A DNA stretch of 45,054 nucleotides from positions 1 through 45,054 of the forward strand of contig PGYR01000004.1 in NCBI GenBank assembly GCA_002839765.1, read 5' to 3'. The DNA is from Ignavibacteriae bacterium HGW-Ignavibacteriae-4. Lineage in GTDB: Bacteria; Bacteroidota; Ignavibacteria; Kapaibacteriales; UBA2268. Positions 15,637-24,647 of the stretch are shown piece after piece. How positions within the stretch are numbered: the first letter of the stretch is position 1; each line of letters starts with the position of its first letter. The translations under genes and the position numbers were made by a program. The notes beneath the pieces are model-generated. The model saw nothing but the letters and a program-made list of their open reading frames with translations. It did no database searches and had not been told where the DNA came from.

Positions 15637-16728
15637 TTAACCCTTATAAATATAGCCAAGAGAGTCTTCTAGCTCCTTTGGAAGTTCAGGTAATTCGGAA
15701 CGTGGTATTAGTAAAGTCGATACATTGTGCAAATCACGGAATATGTGGTGCTCATCTGCTGTTTTCTTTAGGTAGCCGTGTCCTGACGATCCACCAGTTC
15801 CCATTTTACGACCCAGCATACGTAATACCATTTGAGAATGACGGAATCGCCACATGATGAACGATTCATCTATTTCTATTATCTTGTTTAGTATGCTGTA
15901 TGGTATTCTTAGTATTGGTTTATCTCGATATAGGTTTATCAGTAATGCCGCTTTTGTCGCTTTGAAAGATAGTCGCACATCGCCATTTTTTATCATCTCG
16001 TTGTGCTTTTCTTTGTCCATAGCATTTACTATATACTCTTGTTGCATATCGAGCATTTTGATTCTACCTTCTTTCTCTTTTTCGGATATATACTCTGTGT
16101 CTAATATTGCTTTTCTTTCTCTTTCGGTCATATTACTAACAGCGTCAACATATTTCTCACTAAATTTGAAGTCGTTGAATTTCAAAAATGGAGTTCGCTC
16201 CAACCATTTTTCTAATATATCAAACATAGAAAGAGAATTCTCCAGGTCCATTAACTCTTTCTGCTGATCTTCATTGAAAGGCGATTTGTAGTCATAGTTA
16301 CCGTAAGTGATACGCTGAGTAGAGGGAAGCCCTAACATGGCCTCAACTTTACGGAATTGGAAACTCTGGAAACCAGAAGCAGGAATCAAATAATTACGAA
16401 AATCAAGAAAATCCAGAGGAGTTAAGGTCTCTAGAACTTCTATTTGGTCTATTAATAGCTTTTGTATTTCATGTATTCTTGATAGCTTAGCTAATGCCTC
16501 TCCGAGTTGGTATTCGGGTACAGGATCTTGCGAAAGAGTAGTAGCCACTAGTTTTAGGTCGTGGATTATCTGCTTGAACCAAAGTTCATATACCTGATGA
16601 ATAATGATGAAAAGCATCTCATCGTGAGCTGGTTCACCTAGCTCTTCACTCCGCAAATGTTGTGCGCCTAATATTTTATCTAAAGCAAGGTATTCATTAT
16701 AGTGAACAGAAGCATATTTTTCAGTCAT
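15637..16728 (-). CDS. kynA: Tryptophan 2,3-dioxygenase
   Basis: The heme enzyme opens the indole ring of L-tryptophan to N-formylkynurenine, the first step of the kynurenine pathway, in the cytoplasm as a tetramer. The start is ATG 16728, giving 363 residues; an in-frame TTG 30 bases upstream adds a non-conserved segment. Family motifs are 'YLALDKILGAQ', 'DEMLFIIIHQVYELWFKQI' (His44 equals the distal-site histidine), 'RNYLIPASGFQSFQFRKVE', 'FRHSQMVLRMLGRKMGTGGSSG' and 'FRDLHNVSTLLIPR'. It is longer than the ~280-residue Xanthomonas-type enzyme and closer to the longer TDO forms. No kynB, kynU or other pathway gene is in the window. Confidence 0.95.
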   Translation of the reverse strand: MTEKYASVHYNEYLALDKILGAQHLRSEELGEPAHDEMLFIIIHQVYELWFKQIIHDLKLVATTLSQDPVPEYQLGEALAKLSRIHEIQKLLIDQIEVLETLTPLDFLDFRNYLIPASGFQSFQFRKVEAMLGLPSTQRITYGNYDYKSPFNEDQQKELMDLENSLSMFDILEKWLERTPFLKFNDFKFSEKYVDAVSNMTERERKAILDTEYISEKEKEGRIKMLDMQQEYIVNAMDKEKHNEMIKNGDVRLSFKATKAALLINLYRDKPILRIPYSILNKIIEIDESFIMWRFRHSQMVLRMLGRKMGTGGSSGHGYLKKTADEHHIFRDLHNVSTLLIPRSELPELPKELEDSLGYIYKG

Positions 16729-17019
16729 TTTTATTTTTCCAATTATTGTAATAATCAATCTATATAAATTAATAATAATATTCGTAATAGAGAAATAAGA
16801 ATGTTTTGTCTGTAATACATGGCTTAAAAGAATGCCCTCTGCACATAGTACTTGTGCTTATCGATGTCGGAATAAAAAGTCAATGAGAATTAGTCATGAT
16901 TGCATTGTTCTGAATAAAATAGGGAACCCACCATTATGTGGTCAGTAATGCGGAGTACAACTACCCACTTGCATTATTCCAATCATATAATTAAGTTTAA
17001 GGAGTAAATACGAACTAGT
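16729..17019. other. Gene-free stretch before the surface-protein pair
   Basis: Together with the repeat element that follows it, this gap is about 345 bases. It should hold the kynA promoter on the left. I see no convincing open frame, RNA gene or strong hairpin between 16760 and 17019. Confidence 0.5.
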
Positions 17020-17070
17020 AAAAAACTTTCATCTTTTTTGAGATGTTTTTGCTGTTCAGGTGTCTTTATA
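17020..17070 (+). repeat. 51-bp leader element, copy A
   Basis: The 51 bases ending three bases before ATG 17074 match the reverse complement of 26433-26483 in 42 positions without gaps. The best part is 17050-17070, GCTGTTCAGGTGTCTTTATA preceded by T, with one mismatch. Copy A also contains a small hairpin, CATCT (17030-17034) with AGATG (17041-17045), followed by TTTTT. Both copies lie directly upstream of genes for secreted surface proteins in the direction of transcription. It may be a shared promoter or 5' UTR, or the remains of a duplicated gene front. Confidence 0.7.
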
Positions 17071-17073
17071 TAT

Positions 17074-18318
17074 ATGAATACAACACAAATTAAAATACTT
17101 TTTTTCTTTTTGTCATTTTCTAGTGTCTTCTCACTAGATTTCGATTTGGAGAAAATCACCTTACCTTATGACTCTCTTGATATACGGGACATATCCGTTT
17201 ATAATGAGACTATACTATGTAGGGCTGGGAATAAAGTTTATAGATCGGAAGATGATGGGATAAGTTGGGAAATTGTATTCGATGCACCTCATAAAATAAA
17301 TCATTTCTATTCTCTCAATGCTCACACTATGTTTGTAGTTGGGGATAGCGGGATGGTTTATAGGTCTATGGATTACGGAAATAACTGGATTGACCTGAGT
17401 ATAGACACCAAGAAAAACCTAACCCGAATAGCCGCAAAAGACTATAGTGATTGCCTTGTTATCACAGCTAATCGTTTTGTATTTCATAAAGAGAAGTTCA
17501 ACACAGATTGGATCGCTTATGATAACTACTATGTAAAAGCAAATCTATTCTCAGTGGCTTTTGCCGAAGGTAAATATTTTTTTGGGGGGAAGAGTAATTT
17601 CGATAGAACTGATAGATATCAGGGTGGAGGTGCTGCTGATTTATATGTATTCTATGGCTTTACTTTAGATAATCATAAATTATCAAATTACCTAATAGAT
17701 GATAATATAGATAGAATTGGTGATTCATTAAAGGTTTATAATTTGAATAATAAGCTTTATTCCTCTGCAAATTATAAGAATACGACATGTCTTTCACTAA
17801 GCAAAAGATTTGATGTACCAAGATCGTTGGGAATTGGGTTTTACATTTATGATGATCAGATTATTGAACCATTTAATATTGAAGATGATATTTATATATT
17901 CACAAGAGGTTCGAAAATATTCACTTTTGGAATATATAAACTAGAAAACAATGGAGCTACATTATTTAACTTTCATCCTGATACAACTGAACTGAACATG
18001 GGTATCACAAACGATGTGGCAATGTCGAAAGATAGTTTATTCTACTTAGCTTCAATTAATTCCAATATATATAAGGTAAAGCTAAAGGAAACAAAAACGA
18101 GTGTTGAGTATGAGGATAATAAAGAACTAATCTCCCAATATGGAAATATTATTCAATTCAGTCCTGAAGTATATGAACTTTCAGTTTATAATTATTTGGG
18201 TGAGAAGATTGCAATTTCAACTCACTTAAGTCAAGTTAATCTTGAGAGAGGTATTTATATTCTAATATACAAATACAGAAATCGTAAATACTCAAAAAAA
18301 ATAATTGTGGGGTATTAG
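17074..18318 (+). CDS. Secreted BNR/YCF48-like beta-propeller with short T9SS-type tail
   Basis: ATG 17074 is chosen because it directly begins a signal peptide (1-19, 'ILFFFLSFSSVFS'); the in-frame TTG at 17038 would encode part of the duplicated leader. The 414-residue protein has repeats such as 'VYRSEDDGISWEIV' and 'VYRSMDYGNNWIDLS', typical of BNR/sortilin or YCF48-like propeller blades. The final 65 residues read 'ELSVYNYLGEKIAIS', 'LERGIYILIYKYRNRKYSKKIIV', which follows the T9SS sorting-domain pattern, but the usual YPNP segment is replaced by 'IQFSPEVYE'. The stop is one base from the next ATG, so the two genes are co-translated. The ligand or role is unknown. Confidence 0.7.
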   Translation: MNTTQIKILFFFLSFSSVFSLDFDLEKITLPYDSLDIRDISVYNETILCRAGNKVYRSEDDGISWEIVFDAPHKINHFYSLNAHTMFVVGDSGMVYRSMDYGNNWIDLSIDTKKNLTRIAAKDYSDCLVITANRFVFHKEKFNTDWIAYDNYYVKANLFSVAFAEGKYFFGGKSNFDRTDRYQGGGAADLYVFYGFTLDNHKLSNYLIDDNIDRIGDSLKVYNLNNKLYSSANYKNTTCLSLSKRFDVPRSLGIGFYIYDDQIIEPFNIEDDIYIFTRGSKIFTFGIYKLENNGATLFNFHPDTTELNMGITNDVAMSKDSLFYLASINSNIYKVKLKETKTSVEYEDNKELISQYGNIIQFSPEVYELSVYNYLGEKIAISTHLSQVNLERGIYILIYKYRNRKYSKKIIVGY

Positions 18319-18319
18319 A

Positions 18320-19939
18320 ATGAGAATTATATTAATACTTACATTGTTTTCATGTTACTTAGCACAATCTCAGCAACCTGCTGTATTAGATAGATTAGTT
18401 ACAATCGACACAAATACTATATGGACTCAACAAGACGGCTATGAGTCTAGTGATTTAAAAGTAGATGGCATTGATTATTTCAAAAAAATAGACACATCAT
18501 TTTTCATAAAATATAGAAATAAGGGTTACTATCTTAGCAAAGATGGTTCGGGTTATAAGATAGTCGATATGCCTGATATAAATAGGTACAAACCTGCAGC
18601 TTGGGATGTACCCTATGATGATATACATAAGATATTTGGGTTTGAGTTTGATGATGAAAATAATAAAGGGAACTATAGAATAACATCAAAAAAAGAAGGG
18701 AAGATTGATTCTATTGGTTTACATATTTATGACCCAGGTCGTAATCCTAGTATCCATACTGGTGGAGAAAGTAATGTATATTTATTAGCTTATAAAGAGG
18801 GGAATATAATTCTTTATGCTGATTATTTTTATGTAAATGAGGCTTATAGAAATAAACGAAATTCTTGTTTTATTTATAACTCTCTTTTAGATACAACAAA
18901 ATCATTATCTGAAATCATTTTACCCTATGCATATATAAATAATTCATTAAATTATATTATTAGCTATAACCCAAATAAAATTGAAGAATATTATAACTAT
19001 TTTGACAATGCAGATACATATAATGTATATAATTTAGGTGATCAGAGTAAACCCAATGGAGTTCTTCGTTATGGTGTACCTAATATGCAGTTATCTCAGA
19101 ATTCGGGCTTTCTAATAAATGATTCTTTGGCAATAGCACTGACTTACGATACTCTTAGAGTCTATAATTTTCTTACTTCGATACCAATAAAATCATTATA
19201 TGTTCCAGATAAAAAATTCTTTGGCGGCCACTATTACGATGAGGCTTCTAGATCGGTAATCTTTAATTATGTTGGTATTACCGATAATAAATCTTATAAT
19301 AGCGTGCTTCATATACCATCACTTAATATAATAAGAGATACTCTCAACGATAAACCATATCTAGGAAGAATACTCACTAGACTAGACGATGGGAAATACC
19401 TTTCCTATGGCTCTGGAGGTTATCTATATAAGTTCGAATTGGACTTAGGACTAGATTATGCATATGCAGATATCAAAGCTGAATTAATTGATAAAAATAC
19501 GTTTAAACTTACGGATAATTCGAAAGGCCCTATAGTCAAATGGTCGTGGGATTTGGGCGATGGTAATAAATCTAACGAACGCAACCTAGAGCACAAGTAC
19601 ATAAAAAGTGGCAGTTATACGGTTACACTAGCGATAGAGAATGAATTCGGTACAAAGGACACAATAGTCTCTCAAGTAAATGCAAAAGATGTGTTGAGTG
19701 CTTTTTACTCAGCAGATATACTCGGAGGCTCAGCCCCTATAACAGTCTCGTTTATGAATCGATCCTTCGGTGAAGCTACTAAGTTTATTTGGAATTTCGG
19801 AGATGGCAAGTCATCCATGGAAGAAAACCCTGTACATATATACAAATCACCTGGTACTTATGGTGTATCCCTTACCATTTTTGATAAGGATGGTAAATTC
19901 GATATTAAGTTATTAGATGATTTGATTGTGGTACAGTAG
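18320..19939 (+). CDS. Secreted protein with two C-terminal PKD domains
   Basis: ATG 18320 lies one base after the upstream stop; the in-frame TTG at 18305 would only prepend five residues to a clear signal peptide (about 1-17, 'ILTLFSCYLAQSQ'). Of 539 residues, the first 375 or so are propeller-like without a named family. Two PKD domains follow: the first has 'IVKWSWDLGDGNKSNERNLEHKY' and the second 'TKFIWNFGDGKSSMEENPVHIY', each with the WdFGDG core and '..SYTVTL/.TYGVSL' strand. The protein ends at the close of the second PKD domain without a T9SS sorting tail, so its export route is unclear. It probably works with the propeller protein encoded just before it. Confidence 0.75.
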   Translation: MRIILILTLFSCYLAQSQQPAVLDRLVTIDTNTIWTQQDGYESSDLKVDGIDYFKKIDTSFFIKYRNKGYYLSKDGSGYKIVDMPDINRYKPAAWDVPYDDIHKIFGFEFDDENNKGNYRITSKKEGKIDSIGLHIYDPGRNPSIHTGGESNVYLLAYKEGNIILYADYFYVNEAYRNKRNSCFIYNSLLDTTKSLSEIILPYAYINNSLNYIISYNPNKIEEYYNYFDNADTYNVYNLGDQSKPNGVLRYGVPNMQLSQNSGFLINDSLAIALTYDTLRVYNFLTSIPIKSLYVPDKKFFGGHYYDEASRSVIFNYVGITDNKSYNSVLHIPSLNIIRDTLNDKPYLGRILTRLDDGKYLSYGSGGYLYKFELDLGLDYAYADIKAELIDKNTFKLTDNSKGPIVKWSWDLGDGNKSNERNLEHKYIKSGSYTVTLAIENEFGTKDTIVSQVNAKDVLSAFYSADILGGSAPITVSFMNRSFGEATKFIWNFGDGKSSMEENPVHIYKSPGTYGVSLTIFDKDGKFDIKLLDDLIVVQ

Positions 19940-20034
19940 TGTGGGATTGTCCGGCTTCGGTAAGTGTATTTCATCCACAAATGTCTAGTATTCCAAATAT
20001 ACCTTTAACAATAGGGTACTGTTTCAAACAATTA

Positions 20035-20105
20035 GACTTTCTGTACTCATCAATAAACCGATAGAAAGTCAATGAACCGACACTAAGGATAATTATTGGT
20101 CCTTA
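20035..20105. repeat. Two inverted repeats upstream of the FMN reductase gene
   Basis: GACTTTCT (20035-20042) is repeated as AGAAAGTC (20063-20070), and TAAGGA (20084-20089) as TCCTTA (20100-20105). Neither is followed by a T-run. The second lies about 70 bases before the reductase start and may be an operator; I cannot name a regulator. Confidence 0.3.
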
Positions 20106-20172
20106 ATTGCAAAAAATCTAGTTATCTTTACCGTACTAAAGTTATTAACTTTCAACAAAAAAGGAATTGAAA

Positions 20173-20742
20173 ATGAAAATAGCAGTAATATATGGATCAG
20201 TTAGGCATCATCGCCAAGGTGTTAGAGTAGCTAAGTATATAGTAAAACAACTAAATGAGCGGGGCATTGATAATATCTTTGTAGATGCAAAAGAGCATAA
20301 ACTCCCTTTCTTAGATAATATGTACAAAGAGTATAATGGTGACGCTCCCGAAGAAATTGAAAATTTGCATCAGATATTCGACTCTGCAGATGGCTTCATA
20401 ATAGTAAGTGGAGAGTATAATCACGGTTTACCTCCAGCACTTAAAAACATGTTAGATCATTACCAAAGCGAATATCATTTCAAACCATCGGGTCTAGCTA
20501 CATACTCGGCTGGTATGTTCGGAGGAGTAAGGGCAGCAGTACATCTGAGAGCAGTAACAGCAGAGCTTGGGATGCCGTCTATTCCGACTACTTTCCCTGT
20601 ACCTTCAGTTGGCAAAAACTTCGATGAAAATGGCAATACGGATAATGAGCATATCCCAGGTGGATTCGATAGATTTATAAAAGAGTTTATGTGGTACGCA
20701 GAAGCTCTAAAAGCAAAACGCGATAAGGACGGAAAGCCATAG
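20173..20742 (+). CDS. NAD(P)H-dependent FMN reductase family flavoprotein
   Basis: ATG 20173 follows AAGGAA and opens directly with the flavodoxin-like strand MKIAVIYGSVR; a TTG six bases upstream is less likely. The 189-residue protein has the phosphate loop 'GSVRHHRQGVRVAKY', the isoalloxazine-binding 'SGEYNHGLPPALKNMLDHY' and 'YSAGMFGGVRAAVHLR'. These are diagnostic of the FMN_red family (PF03358), which includes azoreductases, chromate and quinone reductases. The physiological acceptor is not predictable. It appears to be a single-gene unit. Confidence 0.9.
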   Translation: MKIAVIYGSVRHHRQGVRVAKYIVKQLNERGIDNIFVDAKEHKLPFLDNMYKEYNGDAPEEIENLHQIFDSADGFIIVSGEYNHGLPPALKNMLDHYQSEYHFKPSGLATYSAGMFGGVRAAVHLRAVTAELGMPSIPTTFPVPSVGKNFDENGNTDNEHIPGGFDRFIKEFMWYAEALKAKRDKDGKP

Positions 20743-20797
20743 TTTTTGAATAATACATTTCTGAAACCTTACTATTTATACCTTTAGGAGTGACTAA

Positions 20798-20920
20798 ATG
20801 AGTGTAAAGTACTGTATTTTGATTTATTCAGAGTGTGGTATTTATAATAGGTTTGGGAGATTTGAAGATGTTCGGATTAAGTTTCTACGGTCAGTGAAAT
20901 CATTTAATTCATACTTCTGA
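20798..20920 (+). CDS. Possible 40-residue small protein
   Basis: An ATG at 20798 is preceded by AGGAG at seven bases' distance and opens a 40-codon frame beginning MSVKYCILIYSECG and ending in TGA at 20918-20920. The good ribosome-binding site is the only support. The peptide has no signal sequence, membrane helix or family motif I recognise, and is short enough to arise by chance. Confidence 0.25.
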   Translation: MSVKYCILIYSECGIYNRFGRFEDVRIKFLRSVKSFNSYF

Positions 20921-20983
20921 TATATTGATAGTCACTTCCCTGTCTTTGGCTAGAAAGACAAGGAGGGACTTACTAAAGATACT

Positions 20984-21352
20984 TTACAGTTCATCGCCAG
21001 AAAGCAAATATAGTATATACGCAGAAATTGCCATTACCAAATCACGTACTGCTACATCGACAAAGCTGAAACTTGCTATTAGTGAAAGTGCTATTAGTGC
21101 TAACCAGATAGAAACTACCAATGCACCTAATTTTGTTTTCAGCAAAACTAACAAACCTGCTGCTATCTCGATAACACCGATTATCATCATAAAGCTATCA
21201 GTGTTCATTGGTATTGTTTGTGCTAATATCGGATTTACGTATTGTGACCAATCTGTGAGTATATTTGTGAATTTGTCTAATCCTGCTACAATTGGAACTA
21301 CTACGAATACGTATTTTAAAATAGTATATATCTTTTGAATTATACTAGTCAT
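20984..21352 (-). CDS. DoxX-like four-helix membrane protein
   Basis: The 122-residue protein has four hydrophobic segments (about 12-25, 50-68, 74-95, 98-116). The first helix motif 'VVVPIVAGLDKFTNIL' and 'IGVIEIAAGLLVLLKTKLGALVVSIWLALIAL' match the DoxX/DoxD fold (helix 1 ..R...G..H/K.., helix 2 G..E...G..L). DoxX proteins are linked to quinone or thiol oxidation in some bacteria, but most are uncharacterised. It diverges from an ECF sigma factor gene across 142 bases containing two palindromes, so joint control is possible. Confidence 0.8.
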   Translation of the reverse strand: MTSIIQKIYTILKYVFVVVPIVAGLDKFTNILTDWSQYVNPILAQTIPMNTDSFMMIIGVIEIAAGLLVLLKTKLGALVVSIWLALIALSLIASFSFVDVAVRDLVMAISAYILYLLSGDEL

Positions 21353-21397
21353 TATATTACCTTTTAGAATTGTTAAAAAAATATACTTATTAGATGA

Positions 21398-21426
21398 TGT
21401 AATTACAATTGAGTTACATTTGTAAC
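21398..21426. promoter_or_regulatory. Two palindromes between doxX and the ECF sigma gene; one fits TACAnnTGTA
   Basis: TGTAATTACA (21398-21407) is a perfect palindrome. GTTACATTTGTAAC (21413-21426) is a perfect 6-2-6 inverted repeat containing TACA-TT-TGTA, the operator consensus of the BlaI/MecI/CopY winged-helix repressors (cop box TACAnnTGTA). The same bases include TACATTTG (21415-21422), which also fits the Bacteroidota -7 box TAnnTTTG for plus-strand transcription. No BlaI/CopY-type gene lies in the window. Whether the sites work on doxX, the sigma factor or both is inference. Confidence 0.5.
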
Positions 21427-21494
21427 CTTTTAGCTGTTAGTGTATCTAATCTAGAAAACAGAAGTGCAATACCAAAAAAAGGAATAGAATTATA

Positions 21495-22103
21495 TTGGAA
21501 GAGCAAGTAATAATAGAGAGAATAATATCCGGTGAAAAGGAATTTTATGAATTGCTAGTTAGGAGGTACAATCAGACTTTATATAGGGTTATCAAAGGAT
21601 TCATCTCCGATGACAGTGATATAGAGGAGATAATGCAGATTTCATATGTAAAAGCATTTGAAAAGCTTTCAACATTCAATATGAAATCGAAATTCAGCAC
21701 TTGGCTAATTAGAATAGCTATCAACGAATCATTGCAGTTCAACAAGAAGAGTGTAAAATACAGATCTATCAACTATTCTGATATAGGGTATTCTGATAAT
21801 TCATTAAAAAACCCCGAACAGTTATTAATTATGAATGAATCTACTCAAATCTACGAACAGGCAATTTCTGAATTAGATCCAATTTACAAATCGGTCTTCA
21901 TACTTAGAGAAATAGACCTAATGAGCATAAAGGATATTTCCGAATCACTTGAAATATCCGAATCTAATGTTAAAGTTCGTTTGCATAGAGCTAAAGTGCA
22001 GATAAAGGAAATATTATACCATAATCAGAATAGAGAAAATATTTTCGAATTTGGGAATCATAGATGTGATAATATGGTTGCAAACGTTATGAAATCAGTT
22101 TAA
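21495..22103 (+). CDS. ECF-type RNA polymerase sigma factor
   Basis: The 202-residue protein has sigma region 2 ('FYELLVRRYNQTLYRVIKGFI' to 'AFEKLSTFNMKSKFSTWLIRIAINESLQ') and region 4 ('LDPIYKSVFILREIDLMSIKDISESLEISESNVKVRLHRA'), with no region 3, as in extracytoplasmic-function sigma factors. The C-terminal extension 'FEFGNHRCDNMVANVMKSV' is shared by one ECF subgroup. The start is TTG 21495: no ATG lies upstream in frame and the conserved region 2 begins soon after. No adjacent anti-sigma factor is visible, since the next gene is on the opposite strand. Its divergent neighbour is doxX. Confidence 0.9.
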   Translation: MEEQVIIERIISGEKEFYELLVRRYNQTLYRVIKGFISDDSDIEEIMQISYVKAFEKLSTFNMKSKFSTWLIRIAINESLQFNKKSVKYRSINYSDIGYSDNSLKNPEQLLIMNESTQIYEQAISELDPIYKSVFILREIDLMSIKDISESLEISESNVKVRLHRAKVQIKEILYHNQNRENIFEFGNHRCDNMVANVMKSV

Positions 22104-22194
22104 TAAACAATTGTTATTGCTCTGAGTGTGTCGAAGAAAGGCATCATTCTGTTATAAGGAATGGTACCTTATTATTAGAGTAAAGGTTCGTCTC

Positions 22195-24576
22195 TTAAAG
22201 CCCCTTTCTTTTTGCTATCAAATTGACAGCAGATACTGTGAATACAATCACGCTGATGGAGCTGATAGGCATAAGAATAGCGGCGACAACTGGCGAGAGA
22301 TGGCCGCTTGCAGCGAATGATATTCCAACTGTATTATAGATGAATGAAATCCCAATACTTGCATAAGCAATTTTAATTGCAGACTTAGACATTTGCATAA
22401 ACTTAGGCAATTTGTCGAGCTCATCGCCTAATAGAATAGCATCACTGCCTGGGGTGAAATTATTTGACTTTTCGGCTATTGCAATTCCTACATTCGCTTT
22501 TGCTAATGCTCCAGCGTCGTTCAGTCCATCACCGACCATTGCAGTATTAGCACCATTGCCTTGTAATTCGGCTATGTAATCGAGCTTTTCGTGGGGTAGC
22601 TTATTGAAATGTGTTTTAGTTCCTTTGGGTGCTTTTGCTAATATATTATTCTCATCTTTTTGGTTATCACCTGATATAATGGAGATATCGTACCCATTTT
22701 TTGATAGCTCCTCCAAAGTTTCGAAGGCATTATCACGGAACTCACTTCTGTTATAAAAAGCTCCATATACTTCCCCGTTTATCTCTAGTACAGCAGCGTT
22801 CTCAGCTTGTGTCCCAGATTTGGGTTCTATCCATTTAGCAGATCCAATCCGTATAGTTATATCTTTGTGAGTGGCAATAATACCTTTACCTGTTAACTCC
22901 TCGAAACTACCTATTTCTTCATTACTCGAACCTGATATAGAACTATTAATTAGTGAACTAATTGGGTGTGTGCTATTAGATACGGCTGCTTTTACTATTG
23001 ATTTATACTTCTCGAAATCCTTCCCTTTATAGATTATACCACCGTCCGTAGCTTTAGTAAGCGTACCTGTTTTATCGAACACAAACGAGTCAATATTAGA
23101 TAGAAACTCGACTATGCCGTCCGTCTTTATAAAGAATCTATTCCTGCCAAATACTCGCATAGTAGAGCCATAAGTGAATGGCAATGTAAGTGCCAGAGCG
23201 CAAGGGCAAGCGATGATTAATATTGCTGTAAGTACGTCAAATGCCTTAGCCGTGCTATGTGGTAGCCAGAAAGCGAATGCAGCAATCCCAATTATCATAA
23301 CTACTATAGAAAAATTACGAGCTATCATATTTGACATTTTCGAAATTCCTTTCTTTGAGAATTTTTCGAATGCATCATTGTTCCATAGCTTAGTCAAATA
23401 GCTCTGATCGAACTCTTCGGTTACTAGAACTTCTATGGCTTTGCCCAAAGCCCTTCCGCCAGCGTATATTTTCTCATGATGTGTTATACTAACTGGGGAA
23501 GATTCGCCGGTGACGAAGCTGTAATCCATCATTGCTTTTTCTGATTCGAGCAAGCTATCTGTTGGAATAATCTCATTATTTCTGATTAGTAGGACATCAC
23601 CTATTTTTATATCTTTCAATGTTATATGTTCGTTCTCGTTATTTGTTTTTCTGATTACAGAAAGTGGGAAATATGACTTATAATCCCTATCGAACGAAAG
23701 TAAATTATATGTTTTTTGTTGGAATAGTTTCCCTATAAGTAAGAAGAAAAGCAGGCCTCCAAGTGAGTCCACATAACCATGTCCAGAATTAGTGACTATG
23801 TCAACAGTTGAGCGAACAGCAAGGACAATTATCCCAATTGAAATGGGTATGTCTATATTGAATATTTTTGTTTTAAGTCCATAATATGCTGACTTCAGAT
23901 AATCGCTACCAGCATAAAGAAGAGGTATGATAAATAGTATATTCAACCAATTAATAAGCTCTTTTATAGCTGGTTCTATCGCCTCACCACCCGATAGATA
24001 CTCTGGGAAAGCAAGCATCATAAGATTGCCAAATGAGAAACCTGCTACTCCCAATTTGATATATAACGAACGGTTGGGGCTCTTGCTTTTATTGCCCTCC
24101 ATCGATGTGAGGTCTAGCTTTGGCCTATAGCCGAGAGCAGCTAATAGCTCTACGACAGACCTAATAGAAATAACAGTCTCGTCATATATAACATCTATTT
24201 CCTTATTCGGAAAATTTACTTCCGATTTCAGGATTCCATCTTTCAATTTTGGTAGATTTTCTAGTAGCCAAATACAAGCCGAGCAGTGGATTTGTGGTAG
24301 ATTAAAAATAACTTTTGATTTACCATTTATACTATATGTCTTTAGTTTTTCGGTTATTTCAGCATTGTCTAGGAAAGCAAACTCGTCTGTATCAATAGAG
24401 TCGGGTCTCAACGCCCCACTTCCATCTTCCATATTGTAGAATCCAGCTAGATTATTGTCTTGCAATATCTCGTAAACTGTTTTGCAACCGTTACAACAGA
24501 ATACATTCTCGCCAAGAGAGATAGTATCATCAGGACATTCGCTGCTACAGTGTTTACAAATTAGCTTTTCAGACAT
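22195..24576 (-). CDS. ccoI: CcoI/FixI-type copper-transporting P-type ATPase
   Basis: The protein has 793 residues. The N-terminal cysteine-rich domain (C7, C10, C14, C27, C28, C31) is the metal-binding domain typical of FixI/CcoI. An HMA domain follows with CSAC at 98-101. The P-type core has TGES at 356-359, the membrane CPC site at 457-459, DKTGTLT with the phosphorylated Asp501, and 'GDGLNDAGALAKANVGIA'. The double N-terminal layout matches CcoI, which supplies copper for assembly of cbb3-type cytochrome c oxidase, rather than the detoxifying CopA. No ccoNOP, ccoG or ccoS lies next to it here, so the gene is separated from its usual operon. It converges on the ECF sigma gene and lies 71 bases downstream of marC on the same strand. 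Confidence 0.9.
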   Translation of the reverse strand: MSEKLICKHCSSECPDDTISLGENVFCCNGCKTVYEILQDNNLAGFYNMEDGSGALRPDSIDTDEFAFLDNAEITEKLKTYSINGKSKVIFNLPQIHCSACIWLLENLPKLKDGILKSEVNFPNKEIDVIYDETVISIRSVVELLAALGYRPKLDLTSMEGNKSKSPNRSLYIKLGVAGFSFGNLMMLAFPEYLSGGEAIEPAIKELINWLNILFIIPLLYAGSDYLKSAYYGLKTKIFNIDIPISIGIIVLAVRSTVDIVTNSGHGYVDSLGGLLFFLLIGKLFQQKTYNLLSFDRDYKSYFPLSVIRKTNNENEHITLKDIKIGDVLLIRNNEIIPTDSLLESEKAMMDYSFVTGESSPVSITHHEKIYAGGRALGKAIEVLVTEEFDQSYLTKLWNNDAFEKFSKKGISKMSNMIARNFSIVVMIIGIAAFAFWLPHSTAKAFDVLTAILIIACPCALALTLPFTYGSTMRVFGRNRFFIKTDGIVEFLSNIDSFVFDKTGTLTKATDGGIIYKGKDFEKYKSIVKAAVSNSTHPISSLINSSISGSSNEEIGSFEELTGKGIIATHKDITIRIGSAKWIEPKSGTQAENAAVLEINGEVYGAFYNRSEFRDNAFETLEELSKNGYDISIISGDNQKDENNILAKAPKGTKTHFNKLPHEKLDYIAELQGNGANTAMVGDGLNDAGALAKANVGIAIAEKSNNFTPGSDAILLGDELDKLPKFMQMSKSAIKIAYASIGISFIYNTVGISFAASGHLSPVVAAILMPISSISVIVFTVSAVNLIAKRKGL

Positions 24577-24647
24577 ATTCTAGATATATGGTTATTATCA
24601 AGTTCAAAAATAAAAAGAAGTGGACGAAGATATGCTAAGAATTGTGT

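Noticed and set aside
17038-17073. Upstream TTG extension of the propeller protein
   Set aside because: It would translate the duplicated leader (copy A), and the corresponding frame in copy B ends at a stop before its gene. ATG 17074 starts a clean signal peptide.
20925-21338. 137-codon plus-strand frame opposite doxX
   Set aside because: The minus strand encodes a four-helix DoxX protein here; the plus frame is its shadow.
22154-22172. ATAAGG...CCTTAT hairpin between the sigma gene and the copper ATPase gene
   Set aside because: The stem is six pairs and no T-run follows, so terminator function is not supported.
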